Counted from the stretch's first letter, positions 45,239 to 54,223 are shown. The stretch: DNA of 64,000 bases from Alphaproteobacteria bacterium (GCA_017308235.1 JAFKFL010000007.1:310001-374000); one strand, 5' to 3'. Translations and numbers: made by a program. The notes: generated from the sequence alone by a model not told the origin.

Positions 45239-46237
45239 ATGAAGGTGGTGATCACCGGCGGCGCGGGCTTCCTTGGCAAGAAGCTGGCGCGGCGCATCCT
45301 GCAGCAGGGCACGCTGGCCGACGCCGAGGGCCGGCCGCAGACCGTCAACGAGCTGCTGCTGTTCGATGTCGGCAAGGCAAGCGGGCCGGGCCTTGACGAT
45401 CCGCGGGTCAAGGCGATTGCCGGCGATATCGCCAACTCGGCCACCGTACAGTCGATCGTGCAGGGTGCCACGACGGTGTTCCATTTCGCCGCAGTCGTGA
45501 GCGCGGGCGCCGAGGCCGATTTCGACCTCGGCTATCACGTCAATCTCGACGGCACGCGCAATGTGCTGGAGGCCTGCCGCGCGCTCGGCACCAACCCGCG
45601 CGTGATCTTCACCAGCTCGCTTGCGGCCTATGGCGGCGATTTGCCGCCGGCCGTGACCGACGACACGCCGCTCACCCCGCAGACCTCCTACGGCGCGCAG
45701 AAATCGATCGGCGAGTTCCTGATCCGCGACTACACGCGCAAAGGCTTTTTGCGCGGCACGGCCGTGAGGCTGCCGACGATCTGCGTGCGTACGGGGCTAC
45801 CCAACAAGGCCGCCTCGACCTGGGCCAGCTCTGTCGTACGCGAGCCGCTCACCGGGGTCGACGTGGTCTGCCCGGTGACCCCGCAGACCGTGATGGTGGT
45901 GCTGAGCCCGCGCAAGACGGTCGAGGCCTTCCTGCGCCTCCATGATCTGCCGGCAGACGCCTTCGGGCCCGGCCGTACGCTGCTGCTGAACGGCATCAAC
46001 GTGACGGCGAAGGAGCTGGAACGGGCGGTGGCCAGGCACGCCGGCAATCGCAAGGTGGGCAAGGTGACGTGGCAGCACGATCCCGCGATCCAGAAGATCT
46101 GCGACGGTTGGCCCCAGGGTATCAATTCGGCCCGCGCCCGCACGCTGGGCTTCGAGGTCGACCGCGACCTCGACGAGGTGGTTCGCCACTTCATCGCCGA
46201 CGACCTCGACGAGCAGCTCAAGATCGCGAAGGGCTAG
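45239..46237 (+). CDS. denD: D-erythronate dehydrogenase
   Basis: A 332-residue extended short-chain dehydrogenase/epimerase-like enzyme matching the DenD family, which oxidises D-erythronate at C2. The NAD site is VVITGGAGFLGKKLA (G7-G13). The active-site block is YGGDLPPAVTDDTPLTPQTS with Y151 and K155 of Y-x3-K. The ATG at 45239 is preceded by GATGGGGACGAT, which gives a usable ribosome site. Other erythronate genes (kinase, isomerase) are not adjacent. The start lies 13 bases after a 13-bp tandem repeat, and in-frame ATGs occur inside it, so start choice could vary with copy number. Confidence 0.9.
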   Translation: MKVVITGGAGFLGKKLARRILQQGTLADAEGRPQTVNELLLFDVGKASGPGLDDPRVKAIAGDIANSATVQSIVQGATTVFHFAAVVSAGAEADFDLGYHVNLDGTRNVLEACRALGTNPRVIFTSSLAAYGGDLPPAVTDDTPLTPQTSYGAQKSIGEFLIRDYTRKGFLRGTAVRLPTICVRTGLPNKAASTWASSVVREPLTGVDVVCPVTPQTVMVVLSPRKTVEAFLRLHDLPADAFGPGRTLLLNGINVTAKELERAVARHAGNRKVGKVTWQHDPAIQKICDGWPQGINSARARTLGFEVDRDLDEVVRHFIADDLDEQLKIAKG

Positions 46238-46264
46238 GGCTTCTTCCGGACCGTGAATGCGGCC

Positions 46265-47074
46265 TCAGCGGCGCAGCGTTCGCTTCAGGAAGCGGCTGAC
46301 GTGGAGCCAGGGCGACCAGATGTGGCGCTGCTGGATCATGTGCCAGTATTGCGGATTGTCGTCGGGGCCGACCTGGATGCCGGCGGCGTCGACGAACTCC
46401 TCGATGCCCACGGCATCCATGTCCCAGGGGCCGGTGGTCTTGAAGATGGTGGCCTTCCAGCCGTACCGGCGCATCGAGCGCGCCATGCCGGCGGCAAGGA
46501 AATCCATGTAGCGCGGCACGCTCTCGGGCCGGCAGAGATAGGCCTTGTTGAAGGCGACCGCGACCAGGCGGAAGTGGTGCGGGTTCTTCTCGAGGTAGCG
46601 GATCACCTCGGTGGTGTTGGCCGGATAGCGCGGCGAGAAGAAGTCGTCGATCACCAGCAGGCCGTTTGGGCTCACGATCTGGTTGGCGAGCTCCATCTCG
46701 CGATAGACGGCGGTGCCGGTGTGCTCGCCGTCGATGTGGCACCAGCGCACCGTATGGTGCATCGCCTTGAGGTCGAGCCGCGCCGGCAGGTCGATCGAGA
46801 AGGCCTCGATGAACACCAGGTTCTGGGGCTCGGTGCCCGTGCGACGGATCGACTCGCAGATCTCCCTCTCGTCGAGCCCGCGGTCGCACAGGATGAGCTT
46901 CTCGTCACCTTTGCGGTAGCCCGCGAGCATCGAGGCCGAGCGACCCTTCCACACCCCGATCTCGAACAAATCGCCGGTGATCGTCGCCTGTTCTTCCAGA
47001 AACGCGCGCCATACGCAGAATGACTGGAACGTGAACCAGCCTGGCACGGTGTTGATCTGATCGTAGCTCGGCAT
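46265..47074 (-). CDS. class I SAM-dependent methyltransferase (TylF-like)
   Basis: A 269-residue methyltransferase. The ATG at 47074 follows GGAG at five bases. The SAM-binding motif I is GDLFEIGVWKGRSASML, followed by an acidic loop (LILCDRGLDERE); HIDGEHTGTAVYREMELA and VIDDFFSPRYP are the metal/active-site region of the Methyltransf_24/TylF group. Such enzymes methylate sugars or small hydroxyl acceptors in surface polysaccharide or secondary metabolism. It is divergent from two paralogous membrane proteins and could modify a sugar used by them. The acceptor is unknown. Confidence 0.85.
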   Translation of the reverse strand: MPSYDQINTVPGWFTFQSFCVWRAFLEEQATITGDLFEIGVWKGRSASMLAGYRKGDEKLILCDRGLDEREICESIRRTGTEPQNLVFIEAFSIDLPARLDLKAMHHTVRWCHIDGEHTGTAVYREMELANQIVSPNGLLVIDDFFSPRYPANTTEVIRYLEKNPHHFRLVAVAFNKAYLCRPESVPRYMDFLAAGMARSMRRYGWKATIFKTTGPWDMDAVGIEEFVDAAGIQVGPDDNPQYWHMIQQRHIWSPWLHVSRFLKRTLRR

Positions 47075-47184
47075 CCCCGCTCCATTATGCGGAGCACTTG
47101 CTAACAGCGCCCTAACGACGCTGCAAGCCGGGACGGCTTGCGTCTGCCTCGGGCCTCGGGTAGAGCGCGGGAAACCCACTGCTG

Positions 47185-48534
47185 ATGCCCTCCACAACCC
47201 TCGCATACCGCGCAACGATCGGCCTGATCTGGGCGCTGGCGCTGTGGCACAGCTGGATTTGCCGTGGCCTGTTCATCGACGGGTCCGCATTCCTGATGAA
47301 TATCGTGCGGTATTCGTCGTTCTTCGTGTTCTATCTGCCGCGCGTCTACGCCATGGTGGCCGCCCAATTGCCGGTGATGGCCGGCATTACGCTCGGGGTC
47401 ACCGACCTGCACCAGCTTGGCCAGCTCTTGTCGCTTGGCCTGTTCGCCCTGCCCACGATCCTCTATTCGCTGGCGCTGATGCGGGCACGCCACGATGCGG
47501 TGGTGCTGGCGATCGTGATCACGGCCATCGCCGTCGTCTTCATGACAACCTCGTTCTTCATCGTCGGCGAGTACAACACCGCCTATGGGCTCACGATCCT
47601 GATCGCGGTGCGCCTGGTCACGGCCCGGCGGCTCACCTTCGCCGACGGCCTGGCGCTGCTCGCGGCGGCCGCCTTCTCGATCCGCGTCTACGAGGTGTTC
47701 ATCTATCTCGGCCCGCTCCTGGGCGCGATGACGCTGTGGCAGATCCGGCGCTTCAAGCCGCGGCCGATCGTGCCGGTCCTGCTGCATCTCGGCGCCGTCG
47801 CCTGCTTCGTCGCGGCGGCCGTGGTTGCGGTCGATTCGGTGCTGCATCCCTGGTCGGCCGAGCACCTCGACGAGACCTACGTCATGGCGCTGAGTTTCTG
47901 GCAGAACCTGCAGTTCGACTTGGTCTTCATCCCGGTCGCGACGGTCGCGGTCTGGGCCTTGGTGCGGCCCGAGCAGCTGCGGACGGTTCGGCCCTACCTT
48001 TGGGCCGCGGTGTGGGTCGTGCTGTTGGCGCTTTCGCCGCTGCTGGCATTCACCGACACGCAGCTGCGGCCGCTCGCCCGGTCGCACTACGTCGCACGCA
48101 CCGTGTGCGGCCTCATCATTGCGGCGATGGTGGCATTCCTGTGGTGCTACACCGCGCGCAAGCTCGATCAATGGCGCGTGCGGCTCGCGCTGCAGGACGG
48201 CGGGGCGCGGCGGCGGGTGCTGGTGTTCGCCTGCCTGATCCTGCTTGCGATGGTACCGTCCGATATCTTCCTGTCGCTCTCGTGGCAGTCCTATCTCACG
48301 TCGTTCCGCCAGACCGTCACGAGCCATACCGGCGTCGTCGCCTTCGAGGACACGCCGATGGCGCAATGGCCCGAGGTGCTGCTGGTCGAGAACTGGACGC
48401 TGCCGCTGCAGGGTCTGATCCTGCGCTCGAAACGGGGCGACGGGATCGTCGCGCCGCCGCGCACCTACACCGGCTGGACGCCGTTCCCGCCGGACGATCC
48501 GCCCCATCTCGGCCGCTTCGTGTGGCGCGATTGA
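47185..48534 (+). CDS. hypothetical multi-pass membrane protein, paralogue 1
   Basis: A 449-residue protein with about ten membrane helices and no annotated family I can name. Shared with its downstream paralogue are RGLF-DG in the first outer loop, TSFFIVGEYN-AY, YE-IYLGPLL, FWQN-QF, SHY-ART and a C-terminal loop HTGVV...D-PM-QWP. A conserved Asp in the first periplasmic loop plus many helices is the plan of GT-C-fold glycosyltransferases, so a lipid-linked sugar transferase is possible, but this is weak inference. The second copy follows after 88 bases that include a repeat element. Confidence 0.75.
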   Translation: MPSTTLAYRATIGLIWALALWHSWICRGLFIDGSAFLMNIVRYSSFFVFYLPRVYAMVAAQLPVMAGITLGVTDLHQLGQLLSLGLFALPTILYSLALMRARHDAVVLAIVITAIAVVFMTTSFFIVGEYNTAYGLTILIAVRLVTARRLTFADGLALLAAAAFSIRVYEVFIYLGPLLGAMTLWQIRRFKPRPIVPVLLHLGAVACFVAAAVVAVDSVLHPWSAEHLDETYVMALSFWQNLQFDLVFIPVATVAVWALVRPEQLRTVRPYLWAAVWVVLLALSPLLAFTDTQLRPLARSHYVARTVCGLIIAAMVAFLWCYTARKLDQWRVRLALQDGGARRRVLVFACLILLAMVPSDIFLSLSWQSYLTSFRQTVTSHTGVVAFEDTPMAQWPEVLLVENWTLPLQGLILRSKRGDGIVAPPRTYTGWTPFPPDDPPHLGRFVWRD

Positions 48535-48563
48535 CGATGGGCGGCGGGGAGAGGACTCTTCTT

Positions 48564-48619
48564 GGACCGCGGGCTTCCAGCCCGCTCTTGTTCATGGGCG
48601 GGCTGGGAGCCCGCGGTCC
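48564..48619. repeat. dispersed palindromic repeat, family B copy 4
   Basis: A 56-base copy: GGACCGCGGGC-TTCCA-GCCCGC...GGGCGGGCTGGGAGCCCGCGGTCC in outline. It ends three bases before the ATG of the second 449-residue paralogue, so the GGGAG inside it is that gene's likely ribosome-binding site. Confidence 0.88.
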
Positions 48620-48622
48620 GAC

Positions 48623-49972
48623 ATGAGCGCCTATCGCATCGCGGTGGTGTTGCTATGGGCGCTGGCGGTCCTGAACAGCGCCATTGCGCGCGGCCTCTTC
48701 TGGGACGGCGCGTCGTTCCTCGTCCACTTGCTGGACCTTCGCACCTTCCACGACTTCTACCCCGCGCGCGAGCATGTCGCGTGGCTCACCCAGGCGCCGG
48801 TGCTGCTCGCCGCAGACCTCGGCATTCGCGACACCCGACTGCTCGCAATCGTCTACTCGGCCACGCTGTTCGTCTGGCCGACCGGCCTCTATCATTTTTC
48901 GCTTCACCGTGTGCGATCGGATCCGGCTCTGACGGGAGCTGTCGTGACCATCATCGCGGTGGTCTACCTGCCGACCTCGTTCTTCATCGTGGGCGAGTAC
49001 AACATCGCCTACGCCGCGGTGACCGCGACGATGGCGATTGTGGCGAGGGGCGTGGTGACCGGGGTGTCGCGTCGCGATGGTGTGGTGCTGTGTGCGCTCG
49101 GCGCCCTCTCGATCGCCTCCTACGAGGCGATGATCTACCTCGGCCCCTTGCTGGCCATCGTGCTCCTGTGGGCGCGGCGCCAGAAGGCAGCGGCGAGTGA
49201 CGACATCGCGCGGCTCCTGATGCTGATCGCGGCGCTCGCCTTCCTGGGCGGCGCGGTCGTGGCGCTGGCCGCGATCGTCACTTATTGGGATCACGCCTAT
49301 TTCCGCGAAGTGCGCGGCGCGGCGTTCCACTTCTGGCAGAACATGCAGTTCCTGGTGCCGCTCGTTGGTCTTGGGATCCTCACGCTTGTCTCGCTCGTCT
49401 GGCCGGGCTGGCTGCGCGGCCGCGGACCGGTCGTGCTGCTGGGTGTCGTCGCGGTCCTGCTGCTCGCCACGCCGCTGCAGCGCCAGCTTGATCCCGAGGC
49501 GATGCTCTTCCCGCCCAGTCACTACATTGCCCGGACGGCGGCGGGCTGGCTCCTGGCGGCGATCCTGATTGCGATGTGGCTCTATGTTGGCTGGCGCCAG
49601 GATCGGCCGAGGCTTTTGACGCTGCTGGCGCGGCCCGAGATCGCGCGGCGGCTTCTGGGGGCACTCACGGCGGTGATGCTGGTGGCCGCCGTGCCCGACC
49701 TGGTGCTCGACCGGCTGTGGGTTGGTTATCTCGACTATTTCCGAGGACTGGTGACGGACCACACCGGCGTCGTGCGCGCCAACGATCTGCCGATGCGGCA
49801 GTGGCCGCAGCGCCTGTTCTCCCAGCCCTGGACCTATCCCGCGCTCAGCATGGTGCTGCATGACTCACCGGGGCAGGGCCTCGTCCTGATCGACAAGGAC
49901 TACCGCACCATCCTGCCGTTCGATCCTTCGTGCGGCACCATCCCCAAGCTCGAGGGCTTTGCCTGGCGCTGA
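48623..49972 (+). CDS. hypothetical multi-pass membrane protein, paralogue 2
   Basis: A 449-residue membrane protein, exactly the length of its upstream paralogue and similar along its whole length (ARGLFWDGASFL, TSFFIVGEYNIAY, YEAMIYLGPLLAI, FWQNMQFL, SHYIARTAAGW, DHTGVVRANDLPMRQWPQRL). This suggests a tandem duplication followed by divergence. The ATG at 48623 sits three bases after a family B repeat, whose GGGAG is the only visible ribosome site. No catalytic motif beyond the first-loop Asp is recognised. The C-terminal 60 residues form an exposed domain with one cysteine. Confidence 0.75.
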   Translation: MSAYRIAVVLLWALAVLNSAIARGLFWDGASFLVHLLDLRTFHDFYPAREHVAWLTQAPVLLAADLGIRDTRLLAIVYSATLFVWPTGLYHFSLHRVRSDPALTGAVVTIIAVVYLPTSFFIVGEYNIAYAAVTATMAIVARGVVTGVSRRDGVVLCALGALSIASYEAMIYLGPLLAIVLLWARRQKAAASDDIARLLMLIAALAFLGGAVVALAAIVTYWDHAYFREVRGAAFHFWQNMQFLVPLVGLGILTLVSLVWPGWLRGRGPVVLLGVVAVLLLATPLQRQLDPEAMLFPPSHYIARTAAGWLLAAILIAMWLYVGWRQDRPRLLTLLARPEIARRLLGALTAVMLVAAVPDLVLDRLWVGYLDYFRGLVTDHTGVVRANDLPMRQWPQRLFSQPWTYPALSMVLHDSPGQGLVLIDKDYRTILPFDPSCGTIPKLEGFAWR

Positions 49973-50010
49973 GTGTCGCAGATCGTCTTTTCTGCGCGGT
50001 GCGGGCTCTC

Positions 50011-50054
50011 GCGCCTCAGAAGGCGCTGCCGCCCGCCGGCGCCTCTGAAGGCGC
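50011..50054. terminator. two tandem hairpins between convergent genes
   Basis: GCGCCT-CAGA-AGGCGC (50011-50026) and GCGCCT-CTGA-AGGCGC (50039-50054) are nearly identical hairpins between the stops of paralogue 2 and the carboxylase gene. They would fit bidirectional termination, though neither side has a T run. Confidence 0.45.
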
Positions 50055-51605
50055 CTAAGGCCGCATGCAATGCGTGGTCGGGCCGGTGCCGCGCACGGGG
50101 GCGGCGGCCTCGACGAACTCGCACAAAATCTTGCGGGTGTCGCGCGGGTCGATGATCTCCTCGATCCAGAAGGTCTCCGCACTTCGGAAAGGCGAACGCA
50201 GCTTGTTCAGCCGGTCCTCGATCTCGGCCATCTTGGCCTTGGGATCTTGGGCCGCGTCGATGTCGGCGCGGTAGGCGGCCTCGATGCCGCCCTCGAGCGG
50301 CAGCGAGCCCCAGCGGCCCGACGGCCAGGCATAGCGCCAGTTGAGCCGCGCGCCATTCTGGTGCGCCGCACCCGCCACGCCAAAGGCATTGCGGATGATG
50401 AAGGTGCACCACGGCACCGTGGTCTGGAACATCGCCGACATGGTGCGCACGCCCTGGCGGATGACGCCGCTCTTCTCGGCCTCGAGCCCGATCAGGAAGC
50501 CGGGACAGTCGCAGAAATAGACCACCGGCAGATGGAACGTCTCGGCGAGGTCGACGAAGCGCGCCACCTTCTGGCAGGCATCGGCCGTCCAGCCGCCGCC
50601 GTAGAACATCGGATCGCTCGCCATCACCGCGACCGGCCAGCCGTCGATGCGCGCGAGCCCGGTCGCGACCGGGCGGCCGTAGAGCTTGCCCATCTCGAAG
50701 AAGGAGCCCTTGTCGACGATCTTCTCGACGATCGACCTCACGCGATAGACCTTGCGGATGTCGCGCGGGATCGCCTCGAACAGCGACTCCTCGCGGCGGT
50801 TGGGATCGTCGGTCTGCGGCCCGCGCGGCGGCGCGTCGTAGACCGAGGAGGGGAGGTAGGAGAGGAAGCGGCGGGTGAGCGCAAAGGCCTCGTCCTCGCT
50901 GTCGGCCGCCTCGTCGATCGCGCCGGCACGCAGCTGGATCTCCCAGCCGCCCAGATCCTGTTTGTCGAACTGTTTTGGCCCCAGCCGGTTCACGACCGGA
51001 GGACCCGCGACGAACATCGCCGAGATCTCCTTCACCATCACTGAGTAGTGCGTGGCGGCGAGCCGCGCCGCACCCAGTCCCGCGACCGAGCCCAGCCCCA
51101 GCCCGACCGTCGGCACGGTGCCCATGTTCTGCACTGTCCACTGCCAGCCGCTGACGCCCGGCACGTTGGCGCGGCCGGTGGTCTCGATCGTCTTGACCGA
51201 GCCGCCGCCGCCCGAGCCTTCGATCAGGCGCACGATCGGCACGCGGTACTGGTTGGCGTAGCGCTCGATGAAGATCGCCTTCTCCTTGATCGTGGCGTCG
51301 GCCGAGCCGCCGCGCACGGTGAAGTCGTCGCCGGTCACGGCGACCGGCCGGCCGTCGATCTTCGCCCGGCCCATCACCGCGTTGGAGGGCGTGAGCTCGA
51401 CGAGGTCGTTCCTGCCGTCGTATTCGGCCTTGCCGGCGACGCTGCCGATCTCGCGGAACGAGCCCTTGTCGACCAGCCGGTCGATGCGCTCGCGCACGGT
51501 GAGTCGGCCGCCGTCGTGCTGGCGCTTCACCTTGTCCGCCCCGCCCATGCGCGCCGTCATCTCCTGGCGGCGGCGCAGCTCGTCCATCTCCTGTTGCCAG
51601 CTCAT
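50055..51605 (-). CDS. acyl-CoA carboxylase, carboxyltransferase (beta) subunit
   Basis: A 516-residue carboxyltransferase of the propionyl-/methylcrotonyl-CoA carboxylase beta family, with N- and C-terminal crotonase-like halves. ATG at 51605 has GAGGG six bases upstream. RLTVRERIDRLVDKGSF opens the protein; RLIEGSGGGGSVKTIE and GLGSVAGLGAARLA line the first active site; VYFCDCPGFLIGLEAEKSGVIRQG and RNAFGVAGAAHQNG are the second. It transfers CO2 from biotin to an acyl-CoA. No biotin carboxylase/carrier subunit is adjacent, so its partner is elsewhere. Whether the substrate is propionyl- or a branched acyl-CoA is open. Confidence 0.92.
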   Translation of the reverse strand: MSWQQEMDELRRRQEMTARMGGADKVKRQHDGGRLTVRERIDRLVDKGSFREIGSVAGKAEYDGRNDLVELTPSNAVMGRAKIDGRPVAVTGDDFTVRGGSADATIKEKAIFIERYANQYRVPIVRLIEGSGGGGSVKTIETTGRANVPGVSGWQWTVQNMGTVPTVGLGLGSVAGLGAARLAATHYSVMVKEISAMFVAGPPVVNRLGPKQFDKQDLGGWEIQLRAGAIDEAADSEDEAFALTRRFLSYLPSSVYDAPPRGPQTDDPNRREESLFEAIPRDIRKVYRVRSIVEKIVDKGSFFEMGKLYGRPVATGLARIDGWPVAVMASDPMFYGGGWTADACQKVARFVDLAETFHLPVVYFCDCPGFLIGLEAEKSGVIRQGVRTMSAMFQTTVPWCTFIIRNAFGVAGAAHQNGARLNWRYAWPSGRWGSLPLEGGIEAAYRADIDAAQDPKAKMAEIEDRLNKLRSPFRSAETFWIEEIIDPRDTRKILCEFVEAAAPVRGTGPTTHCMRP

Positions 51606-51764
51606 CGCGATCCCTCGTTTCGCCCCCTGTGTCGTACCAACGGCCAACCGAACGAGCTACACTGAATGCACCAGTAAGGGAGGGCTTGGCCGATGGACGA
51701 AACAGGCGGCAACCGCACTCTTATGCCTCTTCTGGATCGCGCTTCTCTGGCGTAACCTTGCCTC

Positions 51765-52610
51765 ATGGATCGTGAAATCGAGTCAGTCCTTCCCGGGCAG
51801 CGCCTCATCGATGACGGCGACATGCTGCTCTGGCGCGCGCTGCCGGCGCCCGACCGCATCGCCGTCGGGCCGTTCGTGTTCGTCGACCACTATCGCCACA
51901 GGAGCCGGCGCGGCATCGGCGACAAGCCGCACCCGCATGCCGGCATCGAGGTGCTGAGTTACCTGCTCGAAGGCGGCGTCGAGCACCGCGACAGCATGGG
52001 TTTCCGCGACCGGCTGGGACCGGGCGATGCGCAATGGATTCGCGCCGGCCGCGGCATCCTGCACGCCGAGCAGCCGGAGGGCGGGCGCCACGGCCTGCAG
52101 CTCTGGACCAGCCTGCCCGTGGCACAGAAGTTCGCCGAGCCGGCCTATAAGTCCTATCGCGCCGACGACATTCCGGCGATCCGCTCGCCGGGCGTCGACG
52201 TTCGCGTGATCGCCGGCCGCGTCGCCGAGGCGGAAGGCCCGATGAAGATGACGACGCCGACCACCTTCGCCGTCATCCGGCTCGATGCGGGGGTCGCGAT
52301 CCGGCTTGCCGTCGATCCTGCGGCCGAGCTCGGCCTCTATGTCCTCGAAGGCAGCCTCAAGGCGTCCGGCAAGGTGCCTGACGGATCATCGCTTGGGCCG
52401 GGCACGATTGCCGTGTTGGGGGCGGGACCCTCTGTTGGCCTCGCGGCAGGCAACGTCGCCACCACCGTGGCCCTGATCGGCGGCCGGCCGGCCGAGACAC
52501 CCATTCTGTTCTCCGGTCCGTTCGTGATGGACACGCCCGAGCACCTGACGCAGGCCAAGCGCGACTATTCAGCCGGCAAGATGGGTAGGCTCGACGGCGT
52601 GCCATTCTGA
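51765..52610 (+). CDS. pirin family protein
   Basis: A 281-residue bicupin of the pirin family. The N-terminal cupin has the metal site: H56 and H58 in KPHPHAGIEVLSYLLEGG, H100 and E102 in GRGILHAEQPE. The C-terminal cupin (from about residue 180) lacks metal ligands, as in other pirins. Bacterial pirins can act as quercetin 2,3-dioxygenases or bind enzymes such as pyruvate dehydrogenase; the role here is unknown. The ATG at 51765 follows a short region with no strong ribosome site. It is divergent from the carboxylase gene. Confidence 0.92.
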   Translation: MDREIESVLPGQRLIDDGDMLLWRALPAPDRIAVGPFVFVDHYRHRSRRGIGDKPHPHAGIEVLSYLLEGGVEHRDSMGFRDRLGPGDAQWIRAGRGILHAEQPEGGRHGLQLWTSLPVAQKFAEPAYKSYRADDIPAIRSPGVDVRVIAGRVAEAEGPMKMTTPTTFAVIRLDAGVAIRLAVDPAAELGLYVLEGSLKASGKVPDGSSLGPGTIAVLGAGPSVGLAAGNVATTVALIGGRPAETPILFSGPFVMDTPEHLTQAKRDYSAGKMGRLDGVPF

Positions 52611-52682
52611 GAGAAGCGTCTCCGGTCGTCGCGCAGAAATCACTTGTTGTTGAGTTGAGCACGTCTTGAAGTCGGGGCTGCG

Positions 52683-52703
52683 ACGTCCCCAGATGGGGGA
52701 CGT
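52683..52703. other. hairpin in the gap after the pirin gene
   Basis: ACGTCCCC-AGATG-GGGGACGT is a perfect eight-base stem with a five-base loop in the 151-base gap between the pirin gene and the small membrane protein gene. It could be a terminator lacking a T run, or a protein site. Nothing else is seen in the gap. Confidence 0.35.
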
Positions 52704-52761
52704 TGTCGCCGACCGGACCAAGAGCTTTCAATCCGTCTGACTAGCAGCGAGGGGGCGCACC

Positions 52762-53163
52762 ATGCCGCTGCGAAGTGTCATTCCTCAACACACTCATTTT
52801 AGCCGCTGGCTGGAATGGATGCACGATCCCGGGCACCGTGCGGACGGGTATCGCGATGAAACGCAGGATCCTGGGGAGCTCTCCAGGAAACGGGCGAATG
52901 ATGACGAGCAGGAATCGTGGATCGGAGGCTACAGTGCCTTCTGGCAGGATCTCGCCGCGACTTGGCTGGTCGCGGTGCTGATCGCGGGGATCATCTTCGT
53001 CGTCCAGTCCTCGAAGGATCCGCAGCCGAACATCGCATCCGTCGCGGCCACGGCCACAACCACGACCCAGGCGCCGCCGGCGAAGGCAATCCACCGGCCT
53101 GCCCGTGGCGAGCCGGGCAGCCTCGAGTGCACCGATCTCGATTACGCTTACGGATGGTGCTGA
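52762..53163 (+). CDS. small hypothetical membrane protein
   Basis: A 133-residue protein of unknown function. ATG at 52762 is preceded by GAGGGGG. The first 60 residues are hydrophilic and charged, residues about 64-84 are one membrane helix (LAATWLVAVLIAGIIFVVQ), and the rest is a Thr/Ala/Pro-rich stretch (ATATTTTQAPPAKA) ending with two cysteines (LECTDLDYAYGWC). The topology suggests an N-in protein with a short exported tail. Its stop lies one base from the convergent pxpC stop. No family recognised. Confidence 0.6.
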   Translation: MPLRSVIPQHTHFSRWLEWMHDPGHRADGYRDETQDPGELSRKRANDDEQESWIGGYSAFWQDLAATWLVAVLIAGIIFVVQSSKDPQPNIASVAATATTTTQAPPAKAIHRPARGEPGSLECTDLDYAYGWC

Positions 53164-53164
53164 G

Positions 53165-54223
53165 CTACGCCGGTGCAGGCTCGTAGACCACGCCGTCGAT
53201 CAGGTTCTCTTCATAGAGCCGTGCGAGGTCGATGCCGCCGGCGGGACGCGCGGGCTGGAAGTCGGCGATGGTGCGTGCCACACGCGCTTCCTGTTCGCGG
53301 CGCAGCTTCTCCGCCTCTTCGACCGTAACTGCCGTGAAGCGCACGGTCTGGCCCGGCAGCAGGCGGCCGAGCCGCGGCAGGTCGACCGACGCCACGGTCG
53401 CAATCTTCGGGTACCCGCCCACGGTTTGCCGGTCGGCGAGAAGTACGATCGGCAGGCCGGCGCCGGGCACCTGGATCGCGCCCGGCCCGATGCCGTCGGA
53501 GATGATGTCGGCGCCGCCTTTCTCGACCGCGACCGCATGCTCGATCGTTGGGCCTTCGAAGCGGATGCCCATGCGATCGGCTTCCTTGGAGACGCGATAG
53601 TCGGCGCCGATGAAGGTCGCGCGGCCCTGCTCGCTGAAAGAGGCTTCCTGTGGCCCCCAGACGACGCGCACCGGCCCGTGGCCATAGTCGAACGGCGCCG
53701 CGAGCTTGCGCTCCTCGCCCGGCGGCGCATGGTCGAGCTTGAGAGGCAGGCTGTCATTCGCCTGCAGCTTGCGGCCCTCGAAGCCGCCGACGCCGGCGCG
53801 CGCGTAAGTCGAAAGGCTGCCCATGAAGGCGGGCAGGGCGAAGCCGCCTGCGACGGCGAGATAGGCCGTGCTCGACCCCTCGATCATACCCACGCGCAGC
53901 ACCTGGCCGCGCTTCAGGAGATGCGAGCGGTCCGACTCGATCGGCTTGGGCGGCGCGTCGGGCGCCTCGATCAGCGCGGGCGAGAGCGGCCCGGTCAAAG
54001 CTACGCGCACCGAATCGGCTTCGACCAGAAGATCGGGCCCCATGACGCCGATCTCGAGACCGGCCATGCCCGCGGGGTTGCCGGCGAGCGCGTTGGCGAG
54101 CGCAAGTCCGATACGGTCCATTGCTCCCGCCGTCGGCATGCCGAGCGCCATATATCCAATGCGGCCCCGATCTTGCAGCGTGTCGAACAGTCCCGGCCGC
54201 ACGACTTTCAGCGCGGCGGTCAT
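53165..54223 (-). CDS. pxpC: 5-oxoprolinase subunit PxpC (biotin-dependent carboxyltransferase-like)
   Basis: A 352-residue KipA/PxpC protein, a cyclophilin-like fold that with PxpB forms the ATP-dependent 5-oxoprolinase cleaving 5-oxoproline to glutamate. The start at 54223 overlaps the pxpB stop (ATGA). Family signatures are VVRPGLFDTLQDRGRIGYMALGMPTAGAMD at the start (GLFDTLQDRGR is the hallmark) and GGYPKIATVASVDLPRLGRLLPG near the end. It is longer than the E. coli protein (310) by a C-terminal helix rich in Glu/Arg. Together with pxpA across the divergent promoter it completes the enzyme. Confidence 0.94.
   Translation of the reverse strand: MTAALKVVRPGLFDTLQDRGRIGYMALGMPTAGAMDRIGLALANALAGNPAGMAGLEIGVMGPDLLVEADSVRVALTGPLSPALIEAPDAPPKPIESDRSHLLKRGQVLRVGMIEGSSTAYLAVAGGFALPAFMGSLSTYARAGVGGFEGRKLQANDSLPLKLDHAPPGEERKLAAPFDYGHGPVRVVWGPQEASFSEQGRATFIGADYRVSKEADRMGIRFEGPTIEHAVAVEKGGADIISDGIGPGAIQVPGAGLPIVLLADRQTVGGYPKIATVASVDLPRLGRLLPGQTVRFTAVTVEEAEKLRREQEARVARTIADFQPARPAGGIDLARLYEENLIDGVVYEPAPA

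Noticed and set aside
51693..51755. A 20-codon frame with a purine-rich site before the pirin gene
   Set aside because: Too short and without any conserved feature; part of it resembles a decayed repeat end.
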